This document shows, in pieces, positions 15,665-24,924 of a stretch of DNA of 64,000 bases (its first letter is position 1; every line of letters begins with the position of its first letter). Source of the stretch: Chryseobacterium aurantiacum (GTDB lineage Bacteria > Bacteroidota > Bacteroidia > Flavobacteriales > Weeksellaceae); contig NZ_PXUE01000004.1 in the NCBI RefSeq assembly GCF_003020585.1, positions 186,001-250,000 of the forward strand. The letters run 5' to 3'. A program made the translations under genes and the position numbers. Below the pieces are notes generated by a model. That model was not told where the DNA came from, did not search any database, and was given only the letters and a program-made list of their open reading frames with translations.

Positions 15665-17320
15665 ATGAAGACTAAACATCCTAAAGGGCTACCCTATCTC
15701 TTTTTTACAGAAATGTGGGAGCGTTTCGGGTACTACCTGATTCTTGGAATCTTTGTTTTGTATGTAATAGAGCCTACCGGTATGAAAGGTGGTCTGGGAT
15801 TACCTGACAAAACTGCTGATGATATTTTCGGAACTTATATTGCACTAACATACCTTACTCCGTTTATTGGAGGGTTCTTGGCAGACAGAGTTCTTGGATA
15901 CATCAAATCTATTTATCTCGGAGGCTTTTTAATGGCTGCCGGATATATAGGAATGGGAGTTTTCAAAGATTTACCTTTATTTTATGCTTCTTTGGCATTA
16001 ATTATCATTGGAAATGGTTTCTTTAAACCTACTATTTCTACCCTTTTAGGAAACCTTTATTCTGAAGAACCTTATAAAGCCAACAAAGATTCCGGATACA
16101 ATATTTTCTATATGGGAATCAACATTGGGGCCTTTATATGTAACATTATTGCTGCATTTATGCGTAATAAATTCGGTTGGGGTGAAGCTTTCATCACTGC
16201 CGGAGTTGGGATGCTTATCGGGATGGTTATTTTTACCATCGGAAGAAAGCACTATATCCATGCAGCACAAATGAAGCCTGTACAGGAGGGAGATACAAAA
16301 CTTTCTGAAATTATGCTTAAAGTATTTGTTCCTGCCATCATAGCCGGAGGAATTGGTTGGTTTATTCCCAATAATATCTTTGGAAGCGACAGTACAGATG
16401 CCTTTATTTTTGCGTGTGTTCCTGTTATTTATTTTTATGCTTCACTTTACTTTAAAGCTAAGCCTGATGAAAAAGCATCAATTGGGGCATTACTTTCCGT
16501 ATTCCTAATCAGTATGTTTTTCTGGGCAGTTTTCAAACAGAATGGTACTGCTTTAACGAGATGGGCCAACTATTATACTGACAGAAGTGTTCCTGCTTCT
16601 CTTGAAAAGCCATTGGAAGGAATCTACATGGTTGATGGTAAAAGCTATGAGGATAAAGAAACTCCTGTTTATGATGACCAATTCCGATCTCAAAAGGATG
16701 ACAAAGGAGAGACTAAAAAAGAAACCGGAAAAGATGTTTATTTTAAAAATATTTCTCCTGAGCAACGTGCAACTTTAGAGAAAAATCCTGAAAATAAAGT
16801 CTATCTATACAATACAGAATTATTCCAATCCATTAACCCATTCTGGGTAATTGCGCTGACTCCTGTTATTGTTGGATTCTGGGCTCTGCTAAGAAGAAAA
16901 GGAAAGGAACCTTTAACACCAACGAAGATCGTTTTAGGACTCTTTATTTCAGGATTATCCTGTCTTGTTATGGTTTTAGCGGTAATGGCCGGAGAAAACG
17001 GAGCTGTAAAAGTTTCCCCTTTATGGCTGGTAGCCAGTTATGGAGTGATTACAATCGGGGAATTATGTCTTTCTCCAATGGGACTTTCTTTTGTTTCCAA
17101 GCTTTCTCCTGCTAGAATTACAGCCTTGATGATGGGTGGGTTTTTCCTTGCAAACTCTGTAGGTAACAAACTTTCGGGGATCCTGGCAAGTACATGGTAT
17201 AGCTATGAAAATAAAACGAATTATTTCCTTGTAAATTTCGGTTTGTTAATATTTGCTACATTATTAGGCCTTTCAATGTTAAAAAGATTAAATAAGATTA
17301 TGAAAGAAAAAGGACACTAA
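15665..17320 (+). CDS. POT-family proton-coupled peptide transporter 1
   Basis: An inner-membrane symporter of the POT/PTR family (MFS fold) importing di- and tripeptides with protons. The 551-residue protein has TEMWERFGYY near its start, carrying the ExxER motif for proton coupling, then GNGFFKPTISTLLGNLY, GYNIFYMGINIGAF, and GELCLSPMGLSFVSKLSP in a late helix. Between the middle helices (about residues 305-380) is a long charged insertion (DKETPVYDD, KDDKGETKKETGKD) absent from the two paralogues downstream, probably an extra-membrane loop. First of three POT genes in a row, with its own promoter and terminator. Confidence 0.92.
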   Translation: MKTKHPKGLPYLFFTEMWERFGYYLILGIFVLYVIEPTGMKGGLGLPDKTADDIFGTYIALTYLTPFIGGFLADRVLGYIKSIYLGGFLMAAGYIGMGVFKDLPLFYASLALIIIGNGFFKPTISTLLGNLYSEEPYKANKDSGYNIFYMGINIGAFICNIIAAFMRNKFGWGEAFITAGVGMLIGMVIFTIGRKHYIHAAQMKPVQEGDTKLSEIMLKVFVPAIIAGGIGWFIPNNIFGSDSTDAFIFACVPVIYFYASLYFKAKPDEKASIGALLSVFLISMFFWAVFKQNGTALTRWANYYTDRSVPASLEKPLEGIYMVDGKSYEDKETPVYDDQFRSQKDDKGETKKETGKDVYFKNISPEQRATLEKNPENKVYLYNTELFQSINPFWVIALTPVIVGFWALLRRKGKEPLTPTKIVLGLFISGLSCLVMVLAVMAGENGAVKVSPLWLVASYGVITIGELCLSPMGLSFVSKLSPARITALMMGGFFLANSVGNKLSGILASTWYSYENKTNYFLVNFGLLIFATLLGLSMLKRLNKIMKEKGH

Positions 17321-17343
17321 TCCTTACTATTATAACGAATAAC

Positions 17344-17372
17344 AAGCTGCGGAATGGTTCCGCAGCTTTTTT
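17344..17372 (+). terminator. Terminator between POT genes 1 and 2
   Basis: AAGCTGCGGAA (17344-17354) and TTCCGCAGCTT (17358-17368) form a perfect 11-bp stem with a 3-base loop and a T tail. Confidence 0.9.
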
Positions 17373-17393
17373 ATTTAAAAATAAAATTAAAAC

Positions 17394-17424
17394 CTTGCCA
17401 AAAACCCAAAATAAACTATATTTG
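17394..17424 (+). promoter_or_regulatory. Promoter of the second POT transporter gene
   Basis: CTTG (17394-17397), 19-base spacer, TATATTTG (17417-17424); the ATG follows at 17453. Confidence 0.65.
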
Positions 17425-17452
17425 TCAGTCTTAACAAAAATTAACAATAGAA

Positions 17453-19207
17453 ATGGATAATATTGAAGCATTGAGTCCGAAACCGGATGAATTTGTAGAG
17501 AATAAGAATTCCAGACATCCGAAAGGATTGTGGGTTCTATTCGGAACGGAAATGTGGGAGCGTTTCAACTTTTATGGAATGAGAGCACTTCTAACGCTCT
17601 TTATGGTAAATTCCTTATTAATAAAAGAAGCTGATGCGGCGATCATCTATGGTGGATTTCTAGCGTTATGTTATTTAACACCTCTTTTGGGAGGATTTAT
17701 TGCTGATAAATATATTGGAAACAGATTTGCGATCATCGTTGGAGGATCTTTAATGGCAATTGGTCAGTTTTTATTATTTATTAGCGCCTCTACATTCTCT
17801 GCAGACATTAGTAGTGCTAAACTTATTATGTGGCTGGCTTTATTCGTTATTATTTTTGGTAACGGATTCTTTAAACCCAATATTTCCTCAATGGTGGGAA
17901 GCCTTTATCCAAAACAAGAGAAATCTAAACTGGATTCTGCTTTCACTATTTTCTATATGGGGATCAACATCGGAGCATTTCTGGGTCAATTCATTTGCCC
18001 TTACGTAGGAGATGTAAAAGATGCTACCACTGGGGTAAGAGATATTTTCGCATTCAAATGGGGATTCTTGGCAGCTTCAATTGCTATGGTAATTGGAACT
18101 GTAACATTCTTTATCCTTAAAAACAAATATGTAGTAACACCGGAAGGAAGACCTATTGGTGGACTTCCAAAAAATAACTCAACAGCAGATTTTGAAGAGG
18201 GAGAATCTCAAACAGCAAAATTCTCAGGTGGTTTCTTGGCAGCTACAGTAGGTATATTTGTTGTTCTATTCTTTGTATTCAGATATTTATTGGTAGGAGA
18301 ACTTGGGTTTAACTCAGTGGAAATGGGGCAAATGATCAAAGGAATCATCTATCCGTTCATTTATGCAGCCGGTATTTCCTTGGCATTCCTGATTATGTCT
18401 TCTGCAGAAAATAAAATTGAAAGACAAAGAATCTGGGTAATCTATATTGTTTCTTTCTTCATTATCTTCTTCTGGGCAGCTTTCGAACAGGCAGGATCTT
18501 CATTAACTTTCATTGCAGATAATCAAACAGACAGAAACATTTTCGGGTGGAATATGCCTCCGTCAATGGTTCAGATCTTCAACGGTATTTTCGTTGTTCT
18601 ATTAGCTGTTCCTTTCAGTTTATGTTGGGATAAGCTAAGAGCTAAAGGAAAAGAGCCAGTATCTCCATTCAAGCAAGCAATGGGATTGGCATTAATTGCT
18701 CTTTCTTATTTTATCATTGCACACAATGTAAAGGATTTAGGAAATTCAGGTTTATTAGCAATCAAATGGCTAATGCTTCTATACTTCATCCAAACTTGTG
18801 GTGAGCTTTGTTTATCTCCAATCGGATTATCATTGGTTGGTAAATTAGCTCCAAAAAGATTCGCTTCATTATTATATGGTGTTTTCTTTATCTCTAATGC
18901 TGCAGGATATGCCTTGGCAGGTTCATTAGGAGCACTTATCCCTGCAACAGGTGATAAATTTAAAAAAGCACAGGAAATTGGAGTAAACCTTCAGGATGTT
19001 TTGGACAAAAAAGTAACTTTAACTACTGAACAGGTTGCTGCATTTGAAAAAGCTCAGCTGCCATTACATAACCCTACTTTTGTAGGATTTGAGATTCACA
19101 ATTTATTTGAATTCTTCATGGTATTCGTTGTACTTTGTGGTATCGCTTCTGTAATCTTAGGCTTACTTTCTCCGATCTTAAAGAAAATGATGCACGGTGT
19201 GAACTAA
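17453..19207 (+). CDS. POT-family proton-coupled peptide transporter 2
   Basis: A 584-residue paralogue of the preceding gene, with TEMWERFNFYGMR (ExxER), FGNGFFKPNISSMVGSLYP, FTIFYMGINIGAFLGQ and GELCLSPIGLSLVGKLAP. It has its own hydrophilic insertions: GGLPKNNSTADFEEGESQ between the halves and a ~40-residue stretch near the C-terminus (KKAQEIGVNLQDVLDKK and onward) before the last helix. Predicted inner-membrane di/tripeptide:H+ symporter; substrate difference from the neighbours is unknown. Own promoter and terminator. Confidence 0.92.
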   Translation: MDNIEALSPKPDEFVENKNSRHPKGLWVLFGTEMWERFNFYGMRALLTLFMVNSLLIKEADAAIIYGGFLALCYLTPLLGGFIADKYIGNRFAIIVGGSLMAIGQFLLFISASTFSADISSAKLIMWLALFVIIFGNGFFKPNISSMVGSLYPKQEKSKLDSAFTIFYMGINIGAFLGQFICPYVGDVKDATTGVRDIFAFKWGFLAASIAMVIGTVTFFILKNKYVVTPEGRPIGGLPKNNSTADFEEGESQTAKFSGGFLAATVGIFVVLFFVFRYLLVGELGFNSVEMGQMIKGIIYPFIYAAGISLAFLIMSSAENKIERQRIWVIYIVSFFIIFFWAAFEQAGSSLTFIADNQTDRNIFGWNMPPSMVQIFNGIFVVLLAVPFSLCWDKLRAKGKEPVSPFKQAMGLALIALSYFIIAHNVKDLGNSGLLAIKWLMLLYFIQTCGELCLSPIGLSLVGKLAPKRFASLLYGVFFISNAAGYALAGSLGALIPATGDKFKKAQEIGVNLQDVLDKKVTLTTEQVAAFEKAQLPLHNPTFVGFEIHNLFEFFMVFVVLCGIASVILGLLSPILKKMMHGVN

Positions 19208-19228
19208 TTGCATTAACAAAATATGAAT

Positions 19229-19256
19229 AAAACCTCTGCTAAGTCAGAGGTTTTCT
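19229..19256 (+). terminator. Terminator after POT gene 2
   Basis: AACCTCTG (19231-19238) and CAGAGGTT (19245-19252) with a 6-base loop and a T-rich tail. Confidence 0.8.
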
Positions 19257-19269
19257 TTATTTTCGTATG

Positions 19270-19599
19270 ATGAAAATTCCCCAAGATTCTTTATTCCAAT
19301 CCGTAAAGGAAATTATTAGGCAATTGCGTGAAAAGATTTTTCAGATTGCAGATGACTCATTATTGATTGCTTTCAACTCGGGATAATATGAAACTCAGAG
19401 AAAGACAGAATTCTATTATGTTCTGAAAAAGATGAATATTCTGTCCTAAATGATAAAAGAAATTTATTTACCAGCAAATATCTGCTGTACCCTCCCACAA
19501 GAATAAGAACTTAAACAAATCATTGATCAGGACAAAATCCGTTTTGAACTGGACCATGAAAATAAAAACCCTAATCAAAACAATCATATATCGTTATGA
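19270..19599 (+). pseudogene. Decayed YhcG/DUF1016-type PDDEXK nuclease gene
   Basis: Three frames carry pieces of one protein in the right order. 19270-19386 encodes MKIPQDSLFQSVKEII..REKIFQIADDSLLIAFNS, like the DUF1016 N-terminal helices, ending at TAA. Bases 19392-19487, in another frame, encode DRILLCSEKDEYSVLNDK, then NLFTSKYLLY and PT, like the family's C-terminal end. After a further shift, from 19488, comes an in-frame TAA and then ELKQIIDQDKIRFELDHEN, ending at TGA 19597-19599. Intact members are about 340-370 residues; only ~110 remain, so the middle with the nuclease core is deleted. The remnant's end overlaps the next ATG. Confidence 0.7.
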
Positions 19600-21071
19600 G
19601 CTTAACTCTAGAAGAAATACAAGACTTTAAAGGAAAGTATCCAAAACAGCTTTGGACCTTATTTACCGTAGAAATGTGGGAACGTTTCTGTTTTTACGGA
19701 ATGCGTGGAGTTCTTACCATTTTCATGGTAGATCAATTGGGTCTGTTGGAAGACAAAGCAAATTTACAATATGGCGCCATACAGGCTTTTATCTATGCTT
19801 TTACTTTTATAGGAGGTATTTTTGCTGATAAAATTTTAGGATTCAAAAAGTCTCTGGTTTTTGGAGGAGTTATTATGGCAATCGGGAATCTGATTATTGC
19901 TCTTTCTCCTCATGACTTCTTTTATCTGGGGATTACCTGCTCTATTATCGGAACAGGATTTTTCAAACCAAATATTTCCTCAATGGTAGGTGAGCTCTAT
20001 AAAGAAGATGATCCAAGAAGAGATGCCGGATATGGTCTTTTTTATGCCGGAATTAATATTGGTGGGCTTCTAGGAGGGGCACTTTGTGTATACCTTGGAA
20101 AATATCACTCATGGTCTTGGTGCTTTTTGGCAGCAGCAATAGTTATGGTTTTGGGCTTAATTACTTTTTTTGCCACAAAAAAATCATTGGGTCCTATTGG
20201 AGATTCTCCGCTACAGGTTCTTCCGCAATCTAAGAGAACTTTACGTGAAGTTTTAGTATATATTGGTGCTTTATTAAGCATGCCTCTTATTTTCATTATG
20301 GTTAAAAATACCGATTATACAGACTACTTTATGTATCTGATTGGTATTGCAGCGGTAGGTTATTTTATTGTAGAAACCTTAAAACAATCTTCATCTTACC
20401 AAAAGAAATTGATTGCTGCATTTATATTTATATTCATGTACTTCCTTTTTAATTCTATTTATGAACAAAGTGGTGGGTCATTATCTTTATTTGCAAAGGA
20501 CAACCTTGTTCATAATTTACTTGGATTTGGGATGGATCCTAATGTCATTAATAACAGTGCAAATTCTTTTTTCATTATTATTTTTAGCCCACTTATTGGC
20601 TTGGCTTGGGTAGGATTAAGCAAAAAAAAGCTGGAACCGAATACAATCAATAAATTTGGAATTGGGTTCTTGTTTCTGGCAGCCGGATTCTTCTTGTTCT
20701 ATAGCCTAAGATATTTTGCAGGTGCGGATGGAAAATCTTCCCTTAACCTATTTACTTTTACATGGCTGGTTATTACTTTTGGAGAACTATGCCTAGGCCC
20801 AATCGGGATGTCAATCATTACAAAATTATCTCCTAAGAAGATGTTTGGAATGATGATGGGATTATGGTTTTTAGCAAGTGCTTTTGGACAATTTGCTGCC
20901 GGAAAAATTGGGGCAAGCTTATCTGAAGCCAACACAGGAAATACCAATATGAGTAAATTATTAGCTTACACTGATGGATATAAAACACTGGGAATTTATG
21001 CATTAGTTGCCGGAGTGGTATTGATTTTGCTTTCTTCACTCGTGAAAAAATTAATGCAGGAGGTAAAGTAA
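19596..21071 (+). CDS. POT-family proton-coupled peptide transporter 3
   Basis: The 491-residue third POT transporter, shorter than its neighbours because it lacks their loop insertions. Seen: VEMWERFCFYGMRG (ExxER), IGTGFFKPNISSMVGELY, GYGLFYAGINIGGLLGG, and GELCLGPIGMSIITKLSP. About 12-14 hydrophobic segments. Inner-membrane peptide:H+ symporter by family. The ATG at 19596 overlaps the last codons of the decayed nuclease gene; I see no good TAnnTTTG box just upstream, so its promoter may have been altered by that insertion and decay. The secreted thioredoxin gene follows 41 bases downstream and may share the transcript. Confidence 0.9.
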   Translation: MSLTLEEIQDFKGKYPKQLWTLFTVEMWERFCFYGMRGVLTIFMVDQLGLLEDKANLQYGAIQAFIYAFTFIGGIFADKILGFKKSLVFGGVIMAIGNLIIALSPHDFFYLGITCSIIGTGFFKPNISSMVGELYKEDDPRRDAGYGLFYAGINIGGLLGGALCVYLGKYHSWSWCFLAAAIVMVLGLITFFATKKSLGPIGDSPLQVLPQSKRTLREVLVYIGALLSMPLIFIMVKNTDYTDYFMYLIGIAAVGYFIVETLKQSSSYQKKLIAAFIFIFMYFLFNSIYEQSGGSLSLFAKDNLVHNLLGFGMDPNVINNSANSFFIIIFSPLIGLAWVGLSKKKLEPNTINKFGIGFLFLAAGFFLFYSLRYFAGADGKSSLNLFTFTWLVITFGELCLGPIGMSIITKLSPKKMFGMMMGLWFLASAFGQFAAGKIGASLSEANTGNTNMSKLLAYTDGYKTLGIYALVAGVVLILLSSLVKKLMQEVK

Positions 21072-21112
21072 ATAATAAGTAATTATGCTTATTTTTATGT
21101 AAATATTAAATT

Positions 21113-21646
21113 ATGAAGAAAATTTTAAGCATAGTTCTCTTACTTCTATTAAATTTTAGCTTTGCACAGGTAAAATGGATGACTATTGAGGAAGCTTTAA
21201 AAGCCCAAAAAGAAAATCCTAAGAAAATTCTTATTGATTTTTATGCAGACTGGTGCGGACCATGTAAAATCATGGACAAAAAAACATATGGACACCCTGT
21301 TATTGCCCAAACTTTAAATGAGAGTTATTATCCAGTAAAATTCAATGCCGAAGAAAAACAGAGTGTTGAAATTTTTGGAAGAAAATTTTCCAATCCTAAT
21401 ACAGAACAGAGAAAAGGAAGAAACTCCCTGCATGAGTTCACTCAGTATATGAATGTAGGAGCGGTCCCAAGTACAGTATTTCTGGATGAGCATGGTGACC
21501 CGATCACTATTCTTCAAGGAGAATTATCTGCCAAGGAGCTGGAGCCTTATTTGGAACTGATATCAAAGGATCTCTTTAAAAAGATTCGTACCAGGGAACA
21601 ATGGGAAGATTATCAGAAAAAATTCAAATCTAAAATTAAAGATTAA
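21113..21646 (+). CDS. Exported thioredoxin-fold protein
   Basis: A 177-residue secreted oxidoreductase: signal peptide MKKILSIVLLLLLNFSFAQ (1-19), then a thioredoxin fold with the active site DWCGPCK (Cys48, Cys51) preceded by IDFYA, and cis-proline region VGAVPSTVFLD. The helix after the active site has an insertion (NPNTEQRKGRNSLHEF). WCGPC with an N-terminal export signal suggests periplasmic disulfide reduction or cytochrome maturation support; the partner is unknown. It lies 41 bases after the third POT gene and ends at a terminator. Confidence 0.88.
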   Translation: MKKILSIVLLLLLNFSFAQVKWMTIEEALKAQKENPKKILIDFYADWCGPCKIMDKKTYGHPVIAQTLNESYYPVKFNAEEKQSVEIFGRKFSNPNTEQRKGRNSLHEFTQYMNVGAVPSTVFLDEHGDPITILQGELSAKELEPYLELISKDLFKKIRTREQWEDYQKKFKSKIKD

Positions 21647-21685
21647 CGGACATCCCATTGAGGATTGACACTTATAAACAAACTT

Positions 21686-21717
21686 AAGACTTTCAATTTT
21701 TTTTGGAAGTCTTTTTT
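21686..21717 (+). terminator. Terminator before recG
   Basis: AAGACTTTC (21686-21694) and GGAAGTCTT (21705-21713) pair with one G-T and end in TTTTTT. Confidence 0.7.
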
Positions 21718-21776
21718 ATTTTACCGAAATTCGAGGCTTTATTTTTCTCATTCAAAATTTGAGTCTCAGATAAGAA

Positions 21777-23864
21777 ATGACTTTAGATACTTCCATAGAA
21801 TACGTAAAAGGAATAGGTCCGGAAAGAGCCAAACTCATCAAAAGTGTGTTAGGATTATCCACCGTAGAAGATATGCTTAACTTCTACCCTCTCCGTTATC
21901 TGGATAAAAGTAAAGTCTATAAAGTTTCTCAGCTACAGGAAGAGACCAGCCAGGAAATCCAGTTGAAAGGAAGAATCACTCAGGTTCAGGAAATTCAGAC
22001 CGGAAAAACCAAAAGACTCTCTGCTAAATTCAATGATGATACAGGAAGTATGGATCTTGTATGGTTCCAGTATTCAAAATGGCTAAAGGAACAGCTTCCC
22101 ATTAACCGTGAGGTGTATATCTTTGGGAAAATTAATGTCTTTAATCATCAGTTTTCAATGCCACATCCTGAAATAGAAGCAGAGGAAGATAAAGATGGGG
22201 ATGTACGCCTGAAGCCTATTTATCCGAGTTCCGAGAAACTTACCAAAAGAGGACTAGGACAACGCTTTTTTCAAAATGCACTGCGGAATATCTGCAAGGA
22301 AATCCCTAGTCTTATTGAGGAAAATTTCCCAGAATACTTAATGAAAACATTCAAGTTTATATCAAGGCAGCATGCTTTTCTGAATGTGCATTTTCCTAAG
22401 GATGTGGAACATTTTGACAAGGCAGATTTCAGGCTTAAATTTGAAGAATCATTCTTTTTTCAATTAGGATATGGCTTGAAAAAACTTCATCATAAAACCC
22501 AGTCATTCGGTAATCCTTTCCCTGTTATAGGAGATCATTTTAATGATTTTTATGAACATCATCTTCCTTTTGAGCTAACCAATGCACAGAAGAGGGTTTT
22601 AAAGGAGATTCGAATGGATATGAAAAGGCCGATTCAGATGAACAGGCTTTTGCAGGGCGATGTAGGTTCCGGAAAAACAATGGTAGCGTTATTAACAATG
22701 CTTATTGCCATGGATAATGGTTTCCAGAGCTGTATGATGGCCCCTACAGAAATTCTTGCCCAGCAGCATTACAATGGAATTAAAGATTTACTGGAAAAAA
22801 CAGGGATTAATATTCGACTTTTAACGGGATCTACCAAGGCTGCCGAGAGAAGAATTATTCATGAGGAGCTTGAAAATGGTACCCTTTCCATTCTTGTAGG
22901 AACCCACGCTGTTTTGGAAGATAAAGTTAAGTTTAAGAATCTTGGACTGGCAATCATCGATGAGCAACATAGGTTTGGTGTGGCACAAAGAGCAAAACTT
23001 TGGGCTAAGAATAGTATTCCGCCTCATATTTTGGTAATGACGGCAACCCCTATTCCCAGAACATTGGCCATGAGTTTTTATTCCGACCTTGATGTTTCCG
23101 TTATTGATGAGATGCCGGTAGGAAGAAAACCTATTATCACGGCTCACAGACGTGAAAAAGACAGGCTGTATGTTTATAACTTCTGTAAGGATGAAATAAA
23201 GAAAGGAAGGCAGATTTACTTTGTATATCCACTGATTGAGGAATCTGAAACATTGGATTATAAAAATCTGATGGAAGGGCTTGAGCATGTCATGGATTAT
23301 TTCTCAGATTACAACGTTACTATGCTGCATGGAAAAATGAAACCGGATGAGAAAGATGCCGCCATGGCTTATTTTGCTTCAGGAAAGGCAGAAATTATGG
23401 TAGCCACTACCGTTATTGAAGTAGGAGTAAATGTTCCCAATGCTTCTGTAATGGTTATTGAAAGCTCCGAAAGGTTTGGTCTTTCACAGCTTCACCAGCT
23501 TAGAGGCCGTGTAGGAAGAGGTGCAGAGCAAAGCTATTGTATTTTGATGACCTCAGATAAACTATCCAAGGAAAGCAGAACCCGTATCAAAACAATGACG
23601 GAGACCAATGATGGTTTTAAAATTTCTGAGGTTGATATGCAGCTTCGCGGTCCGGGAGATATCCTGGGAACACAGCAAAGTGGTGTTGTAGATTTCAAAA
23701 GGTTAGATCTTGTAAAAGATTCTGCCATTATTAAGACAACAAAGAATACTGTTGATAAAATTCTGGAGGCTGATCCTATGTTGGCAAGACCAGACAACCT
23801 GATTATTAAGAATTATTATATCAGGTACTACAAAGGGAAAAATAAATGGAGTAAGATTTCATAA
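21777..23864 (+). CDS. recG: ATP-dependent DNA helicase RecG
   Basis: RecG remodels stalled forks and branch-migrates Holliday junctions. The 695-residue protein is full length: helix-hairpin-helix-like start (YVKGIGPERAKLIKS), the OB-fold wedge domain (about 60-150, KGRITQVQEIQTGK), then helicase domain 1 with Walker A GDVGSGKT (near residue 297), DEQH (near 395) and TATPIPRT, and domain 2 with VIEVGVNVPNA and QLRGRVGRG, followed by the TRG region (DMQLRGPGDILGTQQSG). ATG at 21777; 63 bases after the preceding terminator. Single gene. Confidence 0.96.
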   Translation: MTLDTSIEYVKGIGPERAKLIKSVLGLSTVEDMLNFYPLRYLDKSKVYKVSQLQEETSQEIQLKGRITQVQEIQTGKTKRLSAKFNDDTGSMDLVWFQYSKWLKEQLPINREVYIFGKINVFNHQFSMPHPEIEAEEDKDGDVRLKPIYPSSEKLTKRGLGQRFFQNALRNICKEIPSLIEENFPEYLMKTFKFISRQHAFLNVHFPKDVEHFDKADFRLKFEESFFFQLGYGLKKLHHKTQSFGNPFPVIGDHFNDFYEHHLPFELTNAQKRVLKEIRMDMKRPIQMNRLLQGDVGSGKTMVALLTMLIAMDNGFQSCMMAPTEILAQQHYNGIKDLLEKTGINIRLLTGSTKAAERRIIHEELENGTLSILVGTHAVLEDKVKFKNLGLAIIDEQHRFGVAQRAKLWAKNSIPPHILVMTATPIPRTLAMSFYSDLDVSVIDEMPVGRKPIITAHRREKDRLYVYNFCKDEIKKGRQIYFVYPLIEESETLDYKNLMEGLEHVMDYFSDYNVTMLHGKMKPDEKDAAMAYFASGKAEIMVATTVIEVGVNVPNASVMVIESSERFGLSQLHQLRGRVGRGAEQSYCILMTSDKLSKESRTRIKTMTETNDGFKISEVDMQLRGPGDILGTQQSGVVDFKRLDLVKDSAIIKTTKNTVDKILEADPMLARPDNLIIKNYYIRYYKGKNKWSKIS

Positions 23865-23870
23865 AAAAAA

Positions 23871-23893
23871 CCGCAGAAAATATTTTCCTGCGG
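23871..23893 (+). terminator. Hairpin after recG, possible terminator
   Basis: CCGCAG (23871-23876) and CTGCGG (23888-23893) pair across an AT-rich loop. The 3' side has TCCCC and no T tract, while the minus strand has one, so termination on the recG strand is uncertain. Confidence 0.45.
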
Positions 23894-24477
23894 TCCCCTT
23901 ATAAAACTGTTATTTAGAAGAAATTACTTTTGATCTGCTTAAAAAATTTATTTTAATAGTTTAGGCCTTAATATTTTGTGATGTGGTGTGGTGTGAAAAT
24001 ATCTATATATTATTTGAATAAGATAAAGATTAAGCCACAACTATTAAAATAAATTATAAAAAACAAAATGAATTATTTTTCCAACTTGCTTATTATAAAA
24101 ACTAACTGTGTTTAGCTGGAGATGAGGGAATGAAACGAATAAAAATATCTCCAACTACTTCAAGTTTTCATGATTGTACCGTTTTGTTTAAAGATCTTCT
24201 ATGCTTTAAAATTGGAAATTAATATAATTCATTTTGTTAACTAACATCGTGATTTATATATTCTCTGTAGAAACAATTGCTCTTCATTCATCTGTATCTT
24301 CACGTATATAATCAAATTTGTGTCACTAAGTTTACATTTACAAATGTCAGGATATTAACTGAATCCTCTTTTATATTATTTCAATTATTAATTATAAAAT
24401 TATCACTTATTTGTGAATAGTATGCACTAAATATCATTTCAATTGTTCAAAAAGAATATACTGAAACTACTTATTCA
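23894..24477. other. 584-base AT-rich gap without a supportable gene
   Basis: No open frame of convincing length on either strand. It contains a GTGGT/GTGTG run near 23990 and an imperfect inverted repeat TGGAGAT (24117-24123) / ATCTCCA (24148-24154). This could be an untranslated region for the minus-strand regulator pair or hide a small RNA; I see no promoter-terminator pair to support one. Confidence 0.4.
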
Positions 24478-24924
24478 TCATACTTTAAGAATAAAATTTT
24501 CTTTGTTCAATCCTGAAGTATGATACTGCCAATTGATAGTAACAACATCTGTAAGTACCTTTTTCAAGCTTTCAAAATCCGAAGGTTTTTTCATGCAGAT
24601 ATTAGCTCCTTTTACGAAAATATCTTCTATTTCATTTTCAGTAATCTGATCATAGTAAATTGTAGTTACCATATTACTGAACTTCTCTCGTCTCTTCATT
24701 TCATCTATACATTCCAGACTACTCTTTTCAGGAATATTGTAATTCATAAAAACAATCTCAGGAACAACAGCATCCTCGTTATTTAAATACTCCATCAAAT
24801 CTTCTCCATTACAAAAACATTGAATTTTTATTGAGATTTTCAGCTCTTTAAATATGTTTTTAAAAAAAATTAAGGTGTTTTCATCGTTATCTGTTACTAT
24901 TACGTTCAGAAATTCTTTATTCAT
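24478..24924 (-). CDS. Degenerate response-regulator receiver protein (phospho-acceptor Asp replaced by Asn)
   Basis: A stand-alone receiver-fold protein of 148 residues. Seen: acid pocket VTDNDEN near residue 10, the phospho-acceptor strand as EIVFMNYNIPEK where the usual LLD-x-NMP has D replaced by N (codon AAT), and the conserved lysine in CMKKPSDF. It should not be phosphorylated in the usual way, so it may act through protein contacts. I start at ATG 24924, because the longer frame begins with GTG at 24951; the chosen start overlaps the end of the upstream AraC gene (stop at 24917) by 8 bases, indicating translational coupling and a joint function. No output domain. Confidence 0.8.
   Translation of the reverse strand: MNKEFLNVIVTDNDENTLIFFKNIFKELKISIKIQCFCNGEDLMEYLNNEDAVVPEIVFMNYNIPEKSSLECIDEMKRREKFSNMVTTIYYDQITENEIEDIFVKGANICMKKPSDFESLKKVLTDVVTINWQYHTSGLNKENFILKV

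Noticed and set aside
15665..21071. Three POT genes as a novel system
   Set aside because: Tandem POT paralogues are common in peptide-using Flavobacteriia; only the pseudogene between them is notable.
24069..24116. 15-residue frame in the 23.9-24.5 kb gap
   Set aside because: Too short and without promoter or conservation evidence.
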